A stretch of DNA of 6,003 bases from an uncultured Ruminococcus sp. (GTDB lineage: Bacteria; Bacillota; Clostridia; Oscillospirales; Ruminococcaceae), in NCBI GenBank assembly GCA_947175975.1, contig CAMWOX010000107.1:1-6003 (forward strand), given 5' to 3'. Below the pieces are notes generated by a model. That model saw only the letters and a list, made by a program, of their open reading frames with translations. It was not told where the DNA came from and ran no database searches. This document shows positions 4,830 to 6,003 of this stretch, in pieces (position 1 is the first letter of the stretch; each line of letters starts with the position of its first letter). The position numbers and the translations under genes are program-made.

Positions 4830-6003
4830 CTAAATCAGTAAAAATAGTATCTCATTATCTCCTTGTTTCTGATATAACATGAATGCAATACAGAAAATTA
4901 ATAACATACCCTGAAAAATGGGTTTCAAAAATGCCATTCTCTTCCCGATTTCCGCTGTGCTGAAACGTTCCTCAATATTCTGGAATAAATCTGTTGCAAT
5001 ATAAAATCCAATTAATAACAAACCAATATAAGATACAAAAAAATACAAACCGTTTCTGTCCGTCAGTCCATTTCCAAACCCAAGCATTGCTTTCCAGTAC
5101 AGACCTGTTTCCGAAAGACTGTCAGAGAAAAACAATACCCAGAGAAACTGCAACAGGATTCCGGTATAAATTACACCGAATGCATAGTGTTTCCGAATAA
5201 AACGCTCCAGAAACAATTTGTCTAATACAATGAAGATGCCCACCAGAAAACCCCATATCAGAAACTGCACACTTGTTCCATACCATGCACCGATCAAAAT
5301 TCCCATCAGCACAAAACTCGCATAATAGAAAAATTTTCTGTTTGTATCCACAAATAGAAAATTCCGGAAATTGCCCTGAAACCAGGATGTGAGCGTCATA
5401 TTCCAGTTTTGCAGAAACGCTGTTACACTTGATGTAAAAAACGGATGATTAAAATTTTTCGGAAGATCATAGCCGACACATGTTCCCAGACCTCGTGCCA
5501 TTTCAGAATAGCTTAATAATTCAAAATACAGATACATGGAAAATGCAACTGTCATCAGCCATGCAGTCAGCATACTCATATCCTGGGGACTGATCTGCCG
5601 CAACTCCCGGAAAATATAACCGAATGTATCCGCAAGCACAACTTTTTCAGCGATCCCCTTGATCAGAATACTTAACCCGTCACTCAGGGAAATAATATCT
5701 GTTCTGCGATTTTCTGACTGCTGTGCAAATATCTCATAAGATACCAGAACTGGAAACAGAATCAGATACCCACCGAGCCGGAAAAAATTCTTTTCTGCCG
5801 GATGCCTGTTCCGATAAATCAGAATCAGATAGCCAATCCCTTGGAGTGTGCGAACAGCAAGCCCGGTTGGGAATGCTTCCGGCGAGCAATAACGCATCTG
5901 TATCAGAATCAGACTTTGCAATAGTACAGAAAAAATCAGAATACCAGATGCTACTGGCTTGTGCAGTCTGTATTTTTGAATTAGAATACCTGCAATATAA
6001 TCA
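4830..6003 (-). CDS. MBOAT-family (AlgI-like) membrane protein lacking both signature histidines, 5'-truncated by window edge
   Basis: The frame stays open to the right edge, giving 390 residues without a start; AlgI relatives have about 450-520, so perhaps 50-100 are outside. A TTG at 5921 is internal, because upstream codons still encode MBOAT-like sequence (DYIAGILIQKY, counted as residues 1-11). Several hydrophobic segments are present. Landmarks align with AlgI: PTGLAVRTLQGIGYLILIYR at 45-64 (usual PxGISFxTFQ...Y.IDVYR), YFELLSYSEMARGLG at 159-173 (usual YFDFSGYSDMAIGLG), NFNHPFF at 183-189, NWNMTLTSWF at 199-208 (usual RWHISLSSWF) and GAWYGTSVQFLIWG at 238-251 (usual GLWHGASWxFxxWG). 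Asn201 and Tyr241 replace the two histidines. Active relatives pass acyl groups across the membrane to a surface acyltransferase; the DHHW protein downstream is the expected partner. The fold and family are well supported. The loss of both histidines suggests a non-catalytic or altered role. Confidence 0.87.
   Translation of the reverse strand, partial: DYIAGILIQKYRLHKPVASGILIFSVLLQSLILIQMRYCSPEAFPTGLAVRTLQGIGYLILIYRNRHPAEKNFFRLGGYLILFPVLVSYEIFAQQSENRRTDIISLSDGLSILIKGIAEKVVLADTFGYIFRELRQISPQDMSMLTAWLMTVAFSMYLYFELLSYSEMARGLGTCVGYDLPKNFNHPFFTSSVTAFLQNWNMTLTSWFQGNFRNFLFVDTNRKFFYYASFVLMGILIGAWYGTSVQFLIWGFLVGIFIVLDKLFLERFIRKHYAFGVIYTGILLQFLWVLFFSDSLSETGLYWKAMLGFGNGLTDRNGLYFFVSYIGLLLIGFYIATDLFQNIEERFSTAEIGKRMAFLKPIFQGMLLIFCIAFMLYQKQGDNEILFLLI

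Noticed and set aside
4994..5200. Plus-strand open frame opposite the MBOAT gene
   Set aside because: It is antisense to membrane-segment codons, and its composition reflects the reverse complement of hydrophobic codons.
3184..6003. Reading the MBOAT-DHHW operon as a decaying pseudogene cluster
   Set aside because: All three frames are free of stops and frameshifts, each start inside the window has a good ribosome binding site, and the motifs outside the active sites are largely kept, so maintained function is more likely.

Overview
The window looks like chromosomal DNA from a low-to-moderate GC Gram-positive anaerobe of the class Clostridia, probably a Ruminococcus- or Lachnospira-like gut commensal. 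This is inferred from strong AGGAGG-type ribosome binding sites, sigma-A style promoters, intrinsic terminators with U-tracts, and the protein types (a prohibitin-like SPFH protein, a PgcA-type phosphoglucomutase, and a DHHW/MBOAT pair). No RNA gene, CRISPR array, insertion sequence or integrase was seen.

Layout. Positions 1-99 hold the last 32 codons of a plus-strand gene that begins outside the window; it ends against an imperfect hairpin (101-122). Positions 140-1081 (minus) encode a membrane-anchored prohibitin-family SPFH protein. A 330-base divergent intergenic region (1082-1411) carries a well-formed promoter for each direction: TTGACA-17-TATGAT on the minus strand, and an extended -10 TGCTATAAT on the plus strand. 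Between them is a very AT-rich core with five AAATTT motifs. Positions 1412-3124 (plus) encode a complete alpha-phosphoglucomutase/phosphomannomutase, closed by a strong, symmetrical bidirectional terminator (3144-3178).

The right half (3184-6003) is a tight minus-strand operon, read right to left. It consists of an MBOAT (AlgI-like) membrane protein whose 5' end lies beyond the window, an unrecognised acidic 163-residue protein, and a DHHW-family (AlgJ/AlgX-like, SGNH-hydrolase-fold) membrane-anchored protein. The gaps are 24 and 20 bases. In intact systems of this type, the MBOAT moves an acyl (usually acetyl) group across the membrane and the DHHW/SGNH partner places it on a cell-surface polysaccharide.

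The main observation is that both acyltransfer proteins here appear to lack their catalytic residues. The MBOAT has Asn and Tyr where the two signature histidines normally sit (WHIS became WNMT, WHGAS became WYGTS). The DHHW protein has Asp in place of the nucleophilic serine (KDSY/F became KDDF), while its Asp-x-His-Trp motif is kept. All three frames are otherwise open and well translated, so this looks like a maintained pseudoenzyme pair, or a chemically diverged system, rather than gene decay. The phosphoglucomutase makes sugar-phosphate precursors for surface glycans, but it is transcribed convergently and separately, so any link to the operon is only thematic.
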